Shown: positions 15,055 to 23,151 of the stretch, piece after piece | How the letters are laid out: each line of letters begins with the position of its first letter | Numbering within the stretch: the stretch's first letter is position 1 | DNA from: Candidatus Nanopelagicales bacterium | Lineage (GTDB): Bacteria; Actinomycetota; Actinomycetes; S36-B12; GCA-2699445 | NCBI GenBank assembly: GCA_030700225.1 | Contig: JAUYJT010000064.1 | Location: 1-49,621 of the forward strand | DNA: 49,621 bases | Direction of reading: 5' to 3' | Translations under genes and position numbers: made by a program | The notes under the pieces: model-generated | The model's input: only the letters and a program-made list of their open reading frames with translations | What the model was told of the DNA's origin: nothing | The model's database searches: none

Positions 15055-16196
15055 GGCGTTAGGCCCTTGGTGGCGGCGATGATCTCGCGCATGACTTCGC
15101 TGGTGCCAGCCCCGATGGAGAACGCGCTTGAGTCGCGGTGGAGGCGTGCGATGAGTTGTTCCTCCATGAACGCGTTGCCGCCGAAGATCTGCGCGCAGTC
15201 GTGCGCGACGCCCACACAGGTTTCGGCGGCGAACAGCTTGGCCATTGAGATCTCGGCGTTCGCCGCGTCGCCGCGCACATGCATGTCGATCGCCCGGTAG
15301 GTGAGCGCCTCGGCCGCTTCGATCTTGGTGAGCGCGTCGGCCAGGCGGTGACGCCAGACCTGAAATCCGAGCAGCGGGTGTCCGAATGCCTGGCGCTGCA
15401 GTCCGTACTCGCGCGCCTCGTCGAACATCAGGCGCATCTGAGCACAGGCGATGATCGCCAGGACGAGACGTTCGCCCTCGAACCCGCTCATGATGTATTG
15501 GAATCCGCGGTTCTCCTCGCCGATGAGGTTGGCCACCGGCACATGACAGTCCTGGAAGAACAGTTCCGCGGTGTCCGACGACGGCACGCCGATCTTGCGA
15601 AGCCTGCGGCCGACCTTGAGGCCAGGGGTGTCGCTGGGCACGATGATCAGGGAGATCCCTCGGGGTCCGGGTTCACCGGTTCTCACCGCGAGAGTGACGT
15701 AGTCGGCGATCGTGCCGTTTGTGATGAAGATCTTGGAGCCGTTGATCACGTACTCGTCGCCCACGCGGACCGCTCGGGTGCGGATCGCCCCCACGTCGCT
15801 GCCGGCTTCGGGTTCAGTGATCCCAAGCGCCCCGACCAACGAGCCGGAGACCGCTGGCCGCACGAAGCGATTCTTCAGGTCATCCGACCCAACACGGTCG
15901 ATCACTTTCGTCGCGAATTCCGCGTGGACCATGACGCTGACTGCCACGCCCACAGAGCCGCAGCGAACGAGTTCCTGGACCAGGACCGTCGTGAACCTGA
16001 AGTCGCACCCGCCGCCCCCGCACTCCTCAGAGATGCGAACGCCCAGGTAGCCGAGTTCGCCAAGCTGATTGAACAGTGCCCGGGGGACTTGGCCGGATTT
16101 CTCCCAGGCAGTCACGTTCGGCGTGATCTCGCTGTCCACGAACGCCCGGACTGCCGAGCGGAACCTCTCATGGTCCTCGCTGAAGCCGCCACCCAT
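15051..16196 (-). CDS. acyl-CoA dehydrogenase with relocated catalytic base
   Basis: A 381-residue FAD-dependent dehydrogenase, first gene of the 12-gene operon. Domain marks are LGITEPEAGSDV, INGSKIFITNG and FGHPLLGFQ. The usual C-terminal base (GEGTSE) is replaced by Ala363 (IGAGTSEV). A glutamate at 242 in GFEGERLVLA matches the isovaleryl-CoA dehydrogenase position (LERLVLA), suggesting the base sits there, as in enzymes for branched or bulky acyl chains. The ATG is preceded by GGAGG and by a clear promoter at 16226-16254. It probably catalyses the entry dehydrogenation of the pathway. Confidence 0.92.
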   Translation of the reverse strand: MGGGFSEDHERFRSAVRAFVDSEITPNVTAWEKSGQVPRALFNQLGELGYLGVRISEECGGGGCDFRFTTVLVQELVRCGSVGVAVSVMVHAEFATKVIDRVGSDDLKNRFVRPAVSGSLVGALGITEPEAGSDVGAIRTRAVRVGDEYVINGSKIFITNGTIADYVTLAVRTGEPGPRGISLIIVPSDTPGLKVGRRLRKIGVPSSDTAELFFQDCHVPVANLIGEENRGFQYIMSGFEGERLVLAIIACAQMRLMFDEAREYGLQRQAFGHPLLGFQVWRHRLADALTKIEAAEALTYRAIDMHVRGDAANAEISMAKLFAAETCVGVAHDCAQIFGGNAFMEEQLIARLHRDSSAFSIGAGTSEVMREIIAATKGLTP

Positions 16197-16225
16197 GGCT
16201 GTCCCTCCGCCCCACTTGTTCAGGA

Positions 16226-16254
16226 ACGGTAGTTGAGTAATACTCAGGCGTCAA
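16226..16254 (-). promoter_or_regulatory. promoter of the 12-gene operon with operator palindrome
   Basis: On the minus strand TTGACG (16249-16254), a 17-base spacer and TACCGT (16226-16231) make a good sigma-70-type promoter. A perfect palindrome, TGAGTAATACTCA (16234-16246), fills most of the spacer, the classical place for a repressor. On the plus strand the same palindrome overlaps a possible -10 (TAATAC/AATACT), with TTGTTC at 16217-16222 as a possible -35 for the HAD gene. One repressor could thus control both directions; the operon's own TetR is the natural candidate. Confidence 0.65.
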
Positions 16255-16282
16255 GTAACGCTCGGGACAAGTTCCGGGGGCA

Positions 16283-16972
16283 ATGCTAGGGGTGCCAGTG
16301 ACGGATGCCGGTGCGGCTGCCGCGTTCTTCGATGTCGACAAGACGCTGATCCGTGGATCGAGCATGTTTCACATGGCGTGCGGATTCGCCATGCGCGGAT
16401 TCTTCACACCGGCGCAGGTCGGCGGCTTCGTTGTGAAGCAGTTGAGGTTCGCGGCGGGTGGCGAGGACCTGCGCGACATCTCGGTGATCCTTGAGCAGGC
16501 GCAGATGATGGCCAAGGGACGCGATGTCACTGATCTAGTGGCCGTCGGCGAGGAGATCTTCGCCGAACGAATCATCGACAAGGTGCGTCCGGAAGTGCTC
16601 GATCTGGCCCGGGATCACCTCGCCGCCGGACGCGGAGTTTGGCTAGTGTCCGCGACCGGTCAGGAGATCGCGGACATGTTCGCCAGACGATTGGGCCTGA
16701 CTGGGGCTCTTGGAACCAGGTCCGAGACGTCGGGCGGCGTCTACACCGGACGTATGGCAGGGCCGGCGATGCACGGTCCTCAGAAGGCTGTCGCCATCAC
16801 CGAACTCGCTGAGAGCCAGGGCCTTGACCTGCGCCAGTGCTTCGCCTACGCGGACTCGGCCAACGACATCGCCATGTTGTCGGTGGTTGGAAACCCCGTC
16901 GCCGTCAACCCCGACAAGCGCTTGCGGCAGCACGCGCTGGAGCATGGATGGCCCATCCGGCGCTACCGGTGA
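16283..16972 (+). CDS. HAD-superfamily IB phosphatase (SerB-like)
   Basis: A 229-residue HAD hydrolase. Motif I is FFDVDKTL with the nucleophile Asp17 and acid/base Asp19, motif II is LVSATG, and motif III/IV is FAYADSANDIAML. The helical C1 cap between motifs I and II places it in the PSPase/HAD-IB branch, often annotated SerB-like or cardiolipin/acyl-phosphate related. A small phosphate ester is the likely substrate. It is divergent from the 12-gene operon and shares its promoter region. The start ATG 16283 has only a weak purine tract upstream; a GTG at 16292 is possible. Confidence 0.85.
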   Translation: MLGVPVTDAGAAAAFFDVDKTLIRGSSMFHMACGFAMRGFFTPAQVGGFVVKQLRFAAGGEDLRDISVILEQAQMMAKGRDVTDLVAVGEEIFAERIIDKVRPEVLDLARDHLAAGRGVWLVSATGQEIADMFARRLGLTGALGTRSETSGGVYTGRMAGPAMHGPQKAVAITELAESQGLDLRQCFAYADSANDIAMLSVVGNPVAVNPDKRLRQHALEHGWPIRRYR

Positions 16973-17014
16973 TCTCGCCGCGCGATTCGTGGCGCGCGCT
17001 GACAGTATGCGGTT

Positions 17015-18010
17015 GTGCGACTTCGGAATCTGGCCCTCTGCGTAGCGGTCGGCTCCGCGGTGGTGGCTGCGGGAGTGGCGGCGCTGGTGCGTCGGCCCGA
17101 GCTGCCGGACGGACCGTTCACGCCGGAAGCCGCGTCGATCATCTCAGATTCCGGGATCAGGGTGACGTTCCTCGGGGTGAGCACGCTGGTGATTTCCGAT
17201 GGCGAGACGAATCTGATCACCGACGGGTTCTTCACGCGTCCGAGCGTGAGGCAGATGCTTTTCGGCAAGATCGCGCCGGACGCGGATGTGGTGGATGAGT
17301 GCTTGGATCGGGCCGGAGTCCACGAAGCTGCCGCCGTCCTCGTCGCCCATTCCCACTTCGATCACGCGCTCGACTCGCCCCTAGTGGCACAGCGGACGGG
17401 CGCGCAACTCGTTGGATCGCGGTCGACGGTGCAAGTCGGACTGGGCTTCGGCTTGCCTCCGGAGCAGATGGTCGAGGTTGTGGCTGGCGAGCCCCTGAAG
17501 TTCGGGAGGTTCACCGTCACGATGGTGCTCTCCGAGCATTCCCCGCACGGGAAGTTCCGGGGGTCGATTGACGCGCCGCTGCGACTCCCAGCGAAAACCA
17601 GCGAGTTCAAGATGGCCGAGTGCTACGCGATGCTCATCGAGCACACGGATGCCTCGGGGCTGAGTCATAGCTTGATGATCAACGCCAGCGCCGGATTCCG
17701 GCCCGGGATGCTCAACGGGTTGAGTGCCGACGTGGCCTACCTGGGCATAGGAACCCTGGGCAAGCAAAGCGCTGAATTCAGAGACGCCTACTGGCGCGAA
17801 ACCGTCCTGGCCACCGGAGTCCGCAGGGTCATACCGATCCATTGGGATGACTTCACCAAGCCACTGTCCAGCCCGCTGGTTCCGATGCCCTACGTCGCCG
17901 ACGATATGGGCGAATCCCTGAGGTTCCTCGCCGAGCGTGGCGCCCGGGACGGCGTGGATCTGGAGATCCCGCGCGAGTGGTCAGTGACCGATCCATTCGC
18001 GGGCCTTTGA
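17015..18010 (+). CDS. membrane-anchored MBL-fold metal-dependent hydrolase
   Basis: A 331-residue protein. An N-terminal hydrophobic segment (residues 5-25, LALCVAVGSAVVAAGVAALV) acts as signal anchor. The metallo-beta-lactamase metal motif HSHFDH is at 112-117, and further ligands probably include His180 region residues (SEHSPHG) and His275 (PIHWDD). The fold resembles the UlaG/NAPE-PLD-like branch of L-ascorbate or phospholipid-type hydrolases. The substrate is unknown. It follows the HAD gene by 42 bases on the same strand and may share its transcript. The start is GTG. Confidence 0.82.
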   Translation: MRLRNLALCVAVGSAVVAAGVAALVRRPELPDGPFTPEAASIISDSGIRVTFLGVSTLVISDGETNLITDGFFTRPSVRQMLFGKIAPDADVVDECLDRAGVHEAAAVLVAHSHFDHALDSPLVAQRTGAQLVGSRSTVQVGLGFGLPPEQMVEVVAGEPLKFGRFTVTMVLSEHSPHGKFRGSIDAPLRLPAKTSEFKMAECYAMLIEHTDASGLSHSLMINASAGFRPGMLNGLSADVAYLGIGTLGKQSAEFRDAYWRETVLATGVRRVIPIHWDDFTKPLSSPLVPMPYVADDMGESLRFLAERGARDGVDLEIPREWSVTDPFAGL

Positions 18011-18113
18011 TGGGCCGTCCACGACGCCACCAGGCCAGCAGCGACAACACGCGCAGTGAGCAACGTCGGACTATCTGCGTCATTCTGGAAGTCGAGGCAC
18101 AGGCACGGCGGAG

Positions 18114-20027
18114 ATGGAGACACCGGCCATGACCGATGGGCTGCATGGCGAGTTGATGCGGCAGCTTAGCTGCAGCGGGCTGCCAGTGCCGCGCGCGCTC
18201 AAGCCGGGGTCGCGCTTCGTGAAGTTCCTCGCGCTCGTAAGTGCGACCTACCAGGAATTCGATCCGGACGACCGCACAGGAGGCACTTCCTCCAGCGCGC
18301 TGTCGGCGCTGGCTGTGGAGAAGAACAGACTGGAGGCCGTCTTCAACACGACAGCCACCGGGCTGTGCGTTATTGACGCGGAGCAGAGGGTTTCGCAGAT
18401 GAATGCCGCCGCGGCCCTGATGCTGGAAGTCGACGCTGACGAGGCCACGGGCGGGCCGCTGGCCGATCTGATCCGTCCGGATGCGCGGTCGCCAGCCGAC
18501 GCGAGATCCTGCTCCCAGCTCGTCGCCGCCGTCGCCGAGTCCAGCGAATGGCGCGCGCCGATGGTTTCGCTGCGAACCGGCCAGGGCGGTGTACTTCCCG
18601 CGAGTTTGGCCTTCACGCCGTTGTCCGGATCCTGTGCGCGTGGATTCGCTGGAGGGGTCTTGGCGATAAGTGACATGACGCAGCAGGAGCGAATGGCTTG
18701 GCAAGCCAGCCACGACTCGCTGACGGGATTGCGGAACAGGGCATCGATTACGAAGTACTTGTCCGCGCGAGCCGGCGAGCGTCCCAGGCCATTCACATTG
18801 CTGTTCATTGATCTTGACCACTTCAAGACGGTCAATGACACGCTGGGCCACTCAGTCGGGGACCAGCTCCTGGTCGCGGCCGGGGCGAGGCTCAGACAGG
18901 TCACCAGGCCGGGTGACGTCATAGCGCGGCTTGGCGGTGACGAGTTCGTGGTCGCCCTGCCAGGTCTGACGCAGCCCCAGGCGAAGCGTATGGCCGAGCG
19001 GATACTGTCCGCGCTGCGTCGCCCGTACGAAGTGGGTGGTGAGCGGGTCTACTCCTCGGCGAGTATCGGCGTGGTGAGCAGCCGCGCGACCGGCGACGCG
19101 AACGCGATTCTGCGTGACGCCGACTTGGCTATGTACAGCGCGAAGGGGTCGGGCCGCGACAGGTTCGCGGTGTTTGATGAGCAGTTGCGGGTCGACGCTT
19201 CCAAGCGTGCCGCCCTGGAGACCAGGCTGCGCGGAGCTATGGCACGCGGCGAGTTGCAGGTCGCGTATCAGCCGCTGTTCTCGATAGCCACACCGCAGCT
19301 CGTCGGCTTCGAGGCTCTAGTGCGTTGGCCCGACTCGTCCGGCTACGTGGAGCCCATGCGGTTCATCCCCGTCGCCGAGGAGTCGGGATTGATTGGCGAA
19401 CTTGGTCGGCGCGTGCTGCTTGACTCCTTGGGCTTGGTGAGGCGGCTGCACGCCTCGCATGAACGAGGTCTGTATGTCGCCGTCAATCTGTCAGGGATGC
19501 AGCTGTCTGGTGGAGACCTGCCAGACCTGATTCGGTCAGCCTTGGCGCGCTCGGGCGTTAGCGGGTCGGAGCTGCGCCTTGAGCTGACCGAATCGGTGCT
19601 GCTGGAGAACAAGCTAGAAGCGCGAAGGCAGTTGGAGGAGATCAGGGGCCTTGGAGTGCGGATCTCGCTCGATGACTTCGGAACGGGCCAGTCATCGATG
19701 TCCCTGCTCCATGAGTTCCCGCTCGACAGCATCAAGATCGACCGCAGTTTCGTCGCGGGAGTCACGACAGATCGCAGCAGTCGCGCAATCGTGGAGGCCA
19801 TAATCGGCCTGGGCCACTCGTTGGGCTACGAAGTAGTCGCGGAGGGAGTCGAGGAAGAAGAGCAGATGGCCGAGCTGATGGATATGGGCTGCGATGTGGC
19901 CCAGGGGTTCTTGCTTGGCAGGCCACTCCCGCCTAGCCAAGCTGTGGCCTTGGCGGCGGAGTGGGTGCCTTCCCAGCGCCACAGGGCACCGGACGGGGCC
20001 GCGGAGCGACCGGCGTTCATCGCTTGA
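18114..20027 (+). CDS. PAS-GGDEF-EAL cyclic di-GMP protein
   Basis: A 637-residue protein with a short N-terminal region, a PAS domain at about 70-190 (EAVFNTTATGLCVIDAEQRV), a GGDEF domain at about 195-355 and an EAL domain at about 365-620. The GGDEF signature is intact (274-278) and is preceded by an RxxD inhibitory site (RPGD, 265-268), so diguanylate cyclase activity with product feedback is plausible. The EAL motif (400-402), ELTES and DDFGTG (520-525) are intact, so phosphodiesterase activity is also plausible. No transmembrane helix is seen; the PAS domain probably senses a cytosolic signal. ATG 18129 is an alternative start five codons in. Confidence 0.93.
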   Translation: METPAMTDGLHGELMRQLSCSGLPVPRALKPGSRFVKFLALVSATYQEFDPDDRTGGTSSSALSALAVEKNRLEAVFNTTATGLCVIDAEQRVSQMNAAAALMLEVDADEATGGPLADLIRPDARSPADARSCSQLVAAVAESSEWRAPMVSLRTGQGGVLPASLAFTPLSGSCARGFAGGVLAISDMTQQERMAWQASHDSLTGLRNRASITKYLSARAGERPRPFTLLFIDLDHFKTVNDTLGHSVGDQLLVAAGARLRQVTRPGDVIARLGGDEFVVALPGLTQPQAKRMAERILSALRRPYEVGGERVYSSASIGVVSSRATGDANAILRDADLAMYSAKGSGRDRFAVFDEQLRVDASKRAALETRLRGAMARGELQVAYQPLFSIATPQLVGFEALVRWPDSSGYVEPMRFIPVAEESGLIGELGRRVLLDSLGLVRRLHASHERGLYVAVNLSGMQLSGGDLPDLIRSALARSGVSGSELRLELTESVLLENKLEARRQLEEIRGLGVRISLDDFGTGQSSMSLLHEFPLDSIKIDRSFVAGVTTDRSSRAIVEAIIGLGHSLGYEVVAEGVEEEEQMAELMDMGCDVAQGFLLGRPLPPSQAVALAAEWVPSQRHRAPDGAAERPAFIA

Positions 20028-20033
20028 CTGGGA

Positions 20034-20064
20034 ATGGGGGGAGCCGGTAACGGACTCCCCCCAT
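20034..20064. terminator. bidirectional hairpin terminator
   Basis: ATGGGGGGAG (20034-20043) and CTCCCCCCAT (20055-20064) form a perfect 10-bp stem, with a further CCG/CGG pair closing a GTAA loop. It lies between the convergent GGDEF-EAL and lipoprotein genes. There is no T-run, as is common for actinobacterial terminators. Confidence 0.75.
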
Positions 20065-20070
20065 CATGCG

Positions 20071-20685
20071 TCAGGCCTCGCAGTAGTCCAGGATGCTCGG
20101 CGGCAATCCGGCGCTGGCCGTTCCGCAGATCTCACCCTTGGGGACTCTCACCCATTTGTCGTTCTCAACCTGGGCGAAGAAGACCTTGCCCGCGCCATCC
20201 TTCTCGGCCTTGATTCCGGCCCAGCCTTCGGCGCACGAGTAGCTGACGAGAGTCTCGTTCTTCTTCAGCACCGTGTTGATGGAAGTCGCTGTGCAGGTAG
20301 CTGCCGCTGGAGAGGCCGTTGGCGATGGGCTCGGCTTGGCCTTGCAGACTCGCTCGCCCTTCGTCGCGGCGTTCTTCAGCGCCTTGTCGGTCTGCGCGTC
20401 GAGTTCACCGGTGACGGGCAACCCGGCTGCCTGTTGGAAGTCGCGTATCGCCTTGTCGGTCTCGGGGCCTATGACCCCGTCGATGCCACCGGGGTAGCAG
20501 CCGACATCCGCCAGCTCGCCCTGGATGGCTTTGTTGAACTCAACTGTCGTGTTGGACGGACTTGGGGTCGGACTCGGGGTTGGACTCGGCGAAGGGGTGG
20601 ACGAGCAACCCGCGATCACAAGGGCTGCTGCGCCCGCGACCGCTAACAGCGCTACTCGTCTTCCGCGAGACGAACGGTTGTTCAT
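20071..20685 (-). CDS. lipoprotein with peptidoglycan-binding domain
   Basis: A 204-residue exported lipoprotein. The signal peptide (RRVALLAVAGAAALVIAGC) ends in a lipobox with the acylated Cys at 27. A Pro-Ser-Thr linker (SPSPTPSPTPSPS) follows, then a PG_binding_1-type domain at about 50-108 (VGCYPGGIDGVIGPETDKAIRDF). A second PSPSPTASP linker leads to a C-terminal Cys-containing domain of unknown type. It is probably anchored in the membrane and holds on to cell-wall peptidoglycan. The start ATG has AAGG upstream. Confidence 0.85.
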   Translation of the reverse strand: MNNRSSRGRRVALLAVAGAAALVIAGCSSTPSPSPTPSPTPSPSNTTVEFNKAIQGELADVGCYPGGIDGVIGPETDKAIRDFQQAAGLPVTGELDAQTDKALKNAATKGERVCKAKPSPSPTASPAAATCTATSINTVLKKNETLVSYSCAEGWAGIKAEKDGAGKVFFAQVENDKWVRVPKGEICGTASAGLPPSILDYCEA

Positions 20686-20809
20686 GGTTGGACCTTTCAG
20701 GATTAATCAGCGCACAGCGCGCCGCATGCCTGGTGTCTACCATGTCGCTTGCGCAGGACTGTGGAGGCTGTCCGCGCGAGGTTGAGTGTCGTCTGCCCGC
20801 GAATGGGCC

Positions 20810-22048
20810 TCAGTGCTCGGGGGGTACGACCCGCAGGGCCGCTGACAGGGTCGGCCACACGACGTCGGTTGGCGGTGTTCTGTCACCGGTCCATGGCGCC
20901 CTAACTGCTTGCAGGTTGTTCGCGAGAGCGTACGCTGGGTGCTCATACGACTCACGCATGCGTTGAAAAGTGAGCCACGCGCGGTTCGGGTGCTCGTCCA
21001 TGGGGAAGCTCGCTCGCTCCATCAGGTCCCAGGCATGGTCGAACTCATCCCGGTGCATGGTGCTAGGTCGCCGGTCCAGTTCAGCGACCAGCTTCTTGGG
21101 AACGTCCGCCTCCGTTCGCGCGGCATCCGACACTATTGCCCGAAGCACTCGGGTCGGACCGTCCTCCTGGCCGTGAACTCGCTCCGCGGCGGCCCGCGGG
21201 CTCTTGCGGCGTGACGGATCCACGAGGTGCGGAGGCTGTAGAACGGTCAGCGCCCGGGAGCCCTCCATCACTAGGGAAACCGCCTCCATCCGGGGAGCAT
21301 CCCGGCATATGGCTACGTGAAGCGCCGCGGCATCCATGACCGCGATTAGCGCCACTACCCAATGCTGGCGTCCGCTCGGGGAGCGAAAGAGGTTCAGCTG
21401 GGGATACACGGTCTGGGTTAGGCGGACCTGCGCAGCCCATTCCGCCCATGCCGAGTAGGTGTCGCCCAGAGATGGCAGGTTGTCGGCTAGGGCGGCCCTG
21501 CACAGCAGCTCCGGGCCCCAGGCGGGGGCACCAGCTTCGAGCGCGAGCCTCGAGACTGGGGCTTCGCGCCGTAAGTAAACCGAGTAGATCGTGGTCAGCG
21601 TGCCGATCAACAGGGCGATCACGGTCAGGCCTGTGAAGGCGGAGAGGAAGACGATCACATCCTGGGAGTACCCGGTCGGTTCCACGATCCCGAGAGTTAG
21701 AAGGTTCGACCCAGCCTGATAGATGGAGTTCATCAGCGATAGGTCGCTCATCCCGAAGATGATCAGCCCGAAAGCGATGATGAAGAACGTGATCAGAATG
21801 GTCAGATCGGCGAGAACGATCAGGGGGCCGACCCAGGCGAGGATCGCGTCCCGCGAAAAGTAGCTGCGCCTTTGACGAGCCAGGAGCCGGAAAGGCGCGT
21901 GAACTATGCGCGTGGACAGGTGGGCGATGGTTGAGGCCAGTGCCCTTGGGATGAGGAAGGTTCTGATCAAACTGGCGAAGGTACTCGCGAGCAGCAGGCA
22001 GCCGAAGATGAAGGCCGCCGCGCGCAGCGCTGCGTAGCTAGTTCCCAT
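20810..22048 (-). CDS. channel-like integral membrane protein
   Basis: A 412-residue protein with hydrophobic segments at about 8-32, 70-98 and 128-155. Between the second and third lies a short re-entrant-like segment, YQAGSNLLTLGIVEP, resembling the pore loop of two-TM potassium channels, though the filter reads TLGI rather than TVGYGD. The C-terminal 250 residues are soluble and probably cytosolic, with no domain I can name. It is divergent from the next gene. It could be an ion-channel relative with altered selectivity; the evidence is topology plus one loop. Confidence 0.6.
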   Translation of the reverse strand: MGTSYAALRAAAFIFGCLLLASTFASLIRTFLIPRALASTIAHLSTRIVHAPFRLLARQRRSYFSRDAILAWVGPLIVLADLTILITFFIIAFGLIIFGMSDLSLMNSIYQAGSNLLTLGIVEPTGYSQDVIVFLSAFTGLTVIALLIGTLTTIYSVYLRREAPVSRLALEAGAPAWGPELLCRAALADNLPSLGDTYSAWAEWAAQVRLTQTVYPQLNLFRSPSGRQHWVVALIAVMDAAALHVAICRDAPRMEAVSLVMEGSRALTVLQPPHLVDPSRRKSPRAAAERVHGQEDGPTRVLRAIVSDAARTEADVPKKLVAELDRRPSTMHRDEFDHAWDLMERASFPMDEHPNRAWLTFQRMRESYEHPAYALANNLQAVRAPWTGDRTPPTDVVWPTLSAALRVVPPEH

Positions 22049-22175
22049 GAATCCTCAGGCGCAGCCTAACCTCAATCCAGCGGCTAGTGGGGGGCCTTTC
22101 GCCCAGGAAACGGGGAGGCGTGGTTCGCCAGGTCCGCGAAGTGGCCGAAGACCTGCACGCCCTCGCCTCAGGCCC

Positions 22176-22181
22176 TAGACT
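22176..22181 (+). promoter_or_regulatory. -10 hexamer, leaderless start of the PAKKA protein
   Basis: TAGACT fits TAnnnT and ends six bases before the ATG at 22188. No Shine-Dalgarno sequence precedes this ATG. Confidence 0.45.
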
Positions 22182-22187
22182 CCGGCC

Positions 22188-22508
22188 ATGTTGGGACTTG
22201 ACGGGGTTTCCGATGTCGTTGCAAGACACGTGACCGCTGGCTACTCAATGTTGAGGGGCGCTCATGTGCGAGTCCGGCGAGCTGGACCGTTCATCATCGT
22301 CAACGTTGTTATCAACAATGTTGAGCTGGGCTCGGCTGACACCGGGGATGTGATCACCCGCGTGGACATGGGTGTGGGCGACTTGGAAGAAGAACCGCAG
22401 GTGCTTGAAGAGGCCGACCAGGCGGAGGTTACTCCGGCCCCGGCGAAGAAGGCCCCGGCGAAGAAGGCCCCGGCGAAGAAGGCCCCGGCGAGACTTGGGA
22501 GTCGATGA
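22188..22508 (+). CDS. small protein with basic Pro-Ala-Lys repeat tail
   Basis: A 106-residue protein I cannot assign. Residues 1-65 look like a small folded domain (RAGPFIIVNVVINNVELG). An acidic stretch (LEEEPQVLEEADQAE) follows, then a C-terminal tail of APAKK units. Such tails resemble histone-H1-like or HU-type nucleic-acid-binding extensions of actinobacteria. The DNA for the tail is a 15-base tandem repeat and may vary in copy number. The stop is one base before the start of the HdeD-like gene, so the two are coupled. Confidence 0.65.
   Translation: MLGLDGVSDVVARHVTAGYSMLRGAHVRVRRAGPFIIVNVVINNVELGSADTGDVITRVDMGVGDLEEEPQVLEEADQAEVTPAPAKKAPAKKAPAKKAPARLGSR
22433..22492 (+). repeat. 15-bp coding tandem repeat (about four units)
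   Basis: The unit ggccccggcgaagaa is repeated nearly perfectly and encodes the APAKK units of the basic tail. In-frame unit length means slippage would change tail length without a frameshift. Confidence 0.8.
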
Positions 22509-22509
22509 G

Positions 22510-23115
22510 ATGTCTGACTTTGTTCCGCCGGAAGTAGCTCAGGCCCCCAGCGATGCGGAGGATCTCCTTGAGCGCGTGGGGAAGCACTGGTGGCTGTTCT
22601 TGGCGTTCGGGCTAGTCAGCCTGGGCGTAGGTGTCGCCGTCGTCGTCTGGCCAGCGGTGAGCGTTGAGGTGGTGGCGATCCTGCTTGGCGCCTGGCTGCT
22701 GGTTAGCGGAGTCTTCTCGCTGGTGGCCAGCCTCGCGGCAACGGGTGAGGTCCCGTCGGCTCGCGTGCTGGCGGGCGTCGTTGGCGCACTATCGATTCTG
22801 CTCGGAGTGCTGTGCTTCCGTGGGATCTTCCAGGCGATCGAGATCCTCGCGCTGTTCGTGGGACTGGGTTGGCTGATGCGCGGGATCTTCGAGTTGATCT
22901 CCAGCCTTCAGGATCGCGAGCAAGCAGGTCGCGGGCTGACAATCCTCCTTGCGGTCCTGAGCATCGTGGCGGGGATCGTTGTTCTCGTTTGGCCGGGGAT
23001 GTCGCTGTTGGCGCTCGCCTGGATCTCGGGAATATGGCTCGTTGTTCTTGGCGTGTTCCAAATCGTGAACGCGTTTCGGATCAAGTCGCTGGATCGCTCC
23101 GGCGCTCCATCCTGA
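22510..23115 (+). CDS. HdeD/DUF308 family membrane protein
   Basis: A 201-residue protein with about six predicted membrane helices (WWLFLAFGLVSLGVGVAVVVW, VVAILLGAWLLVSGVFSLV, ILLGVLCFRG, ILALFVGLGWLMRGIFELI and two more). The repeated pattern of paired helices with GxWLxxxGxxxL resembles HdeD, an acid-resistance-linked membrane protein in E. coli; the function in actinobacteria is unknown. ATG 22510 has GGGAG about eight bases upstream and follows the PAKKA gene stop by one base. Confidence 0.83.
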   Translation: MSDFVPPEVAQAPSDAEDLLERVGKHWWLFLAFGLVSLGVGVAVVVWPAVSVEVVAILLGAWLLVSGVFSLVASLAATGEVPSARVLAGVVGALSILLGVLCFRGIFQAIEILALFVGLGWLMRGIFELISSLQDREQAGRGLTILLAVLSIVAGIVVLVWPGMSLLALAWISGIWLVVLGVFQIVNAFRIKSLDRSGAPS

Positions 23116-23151
23116 GTCCACCGCCGTCACTCGCCTCCGCGGAGGCCCCGC

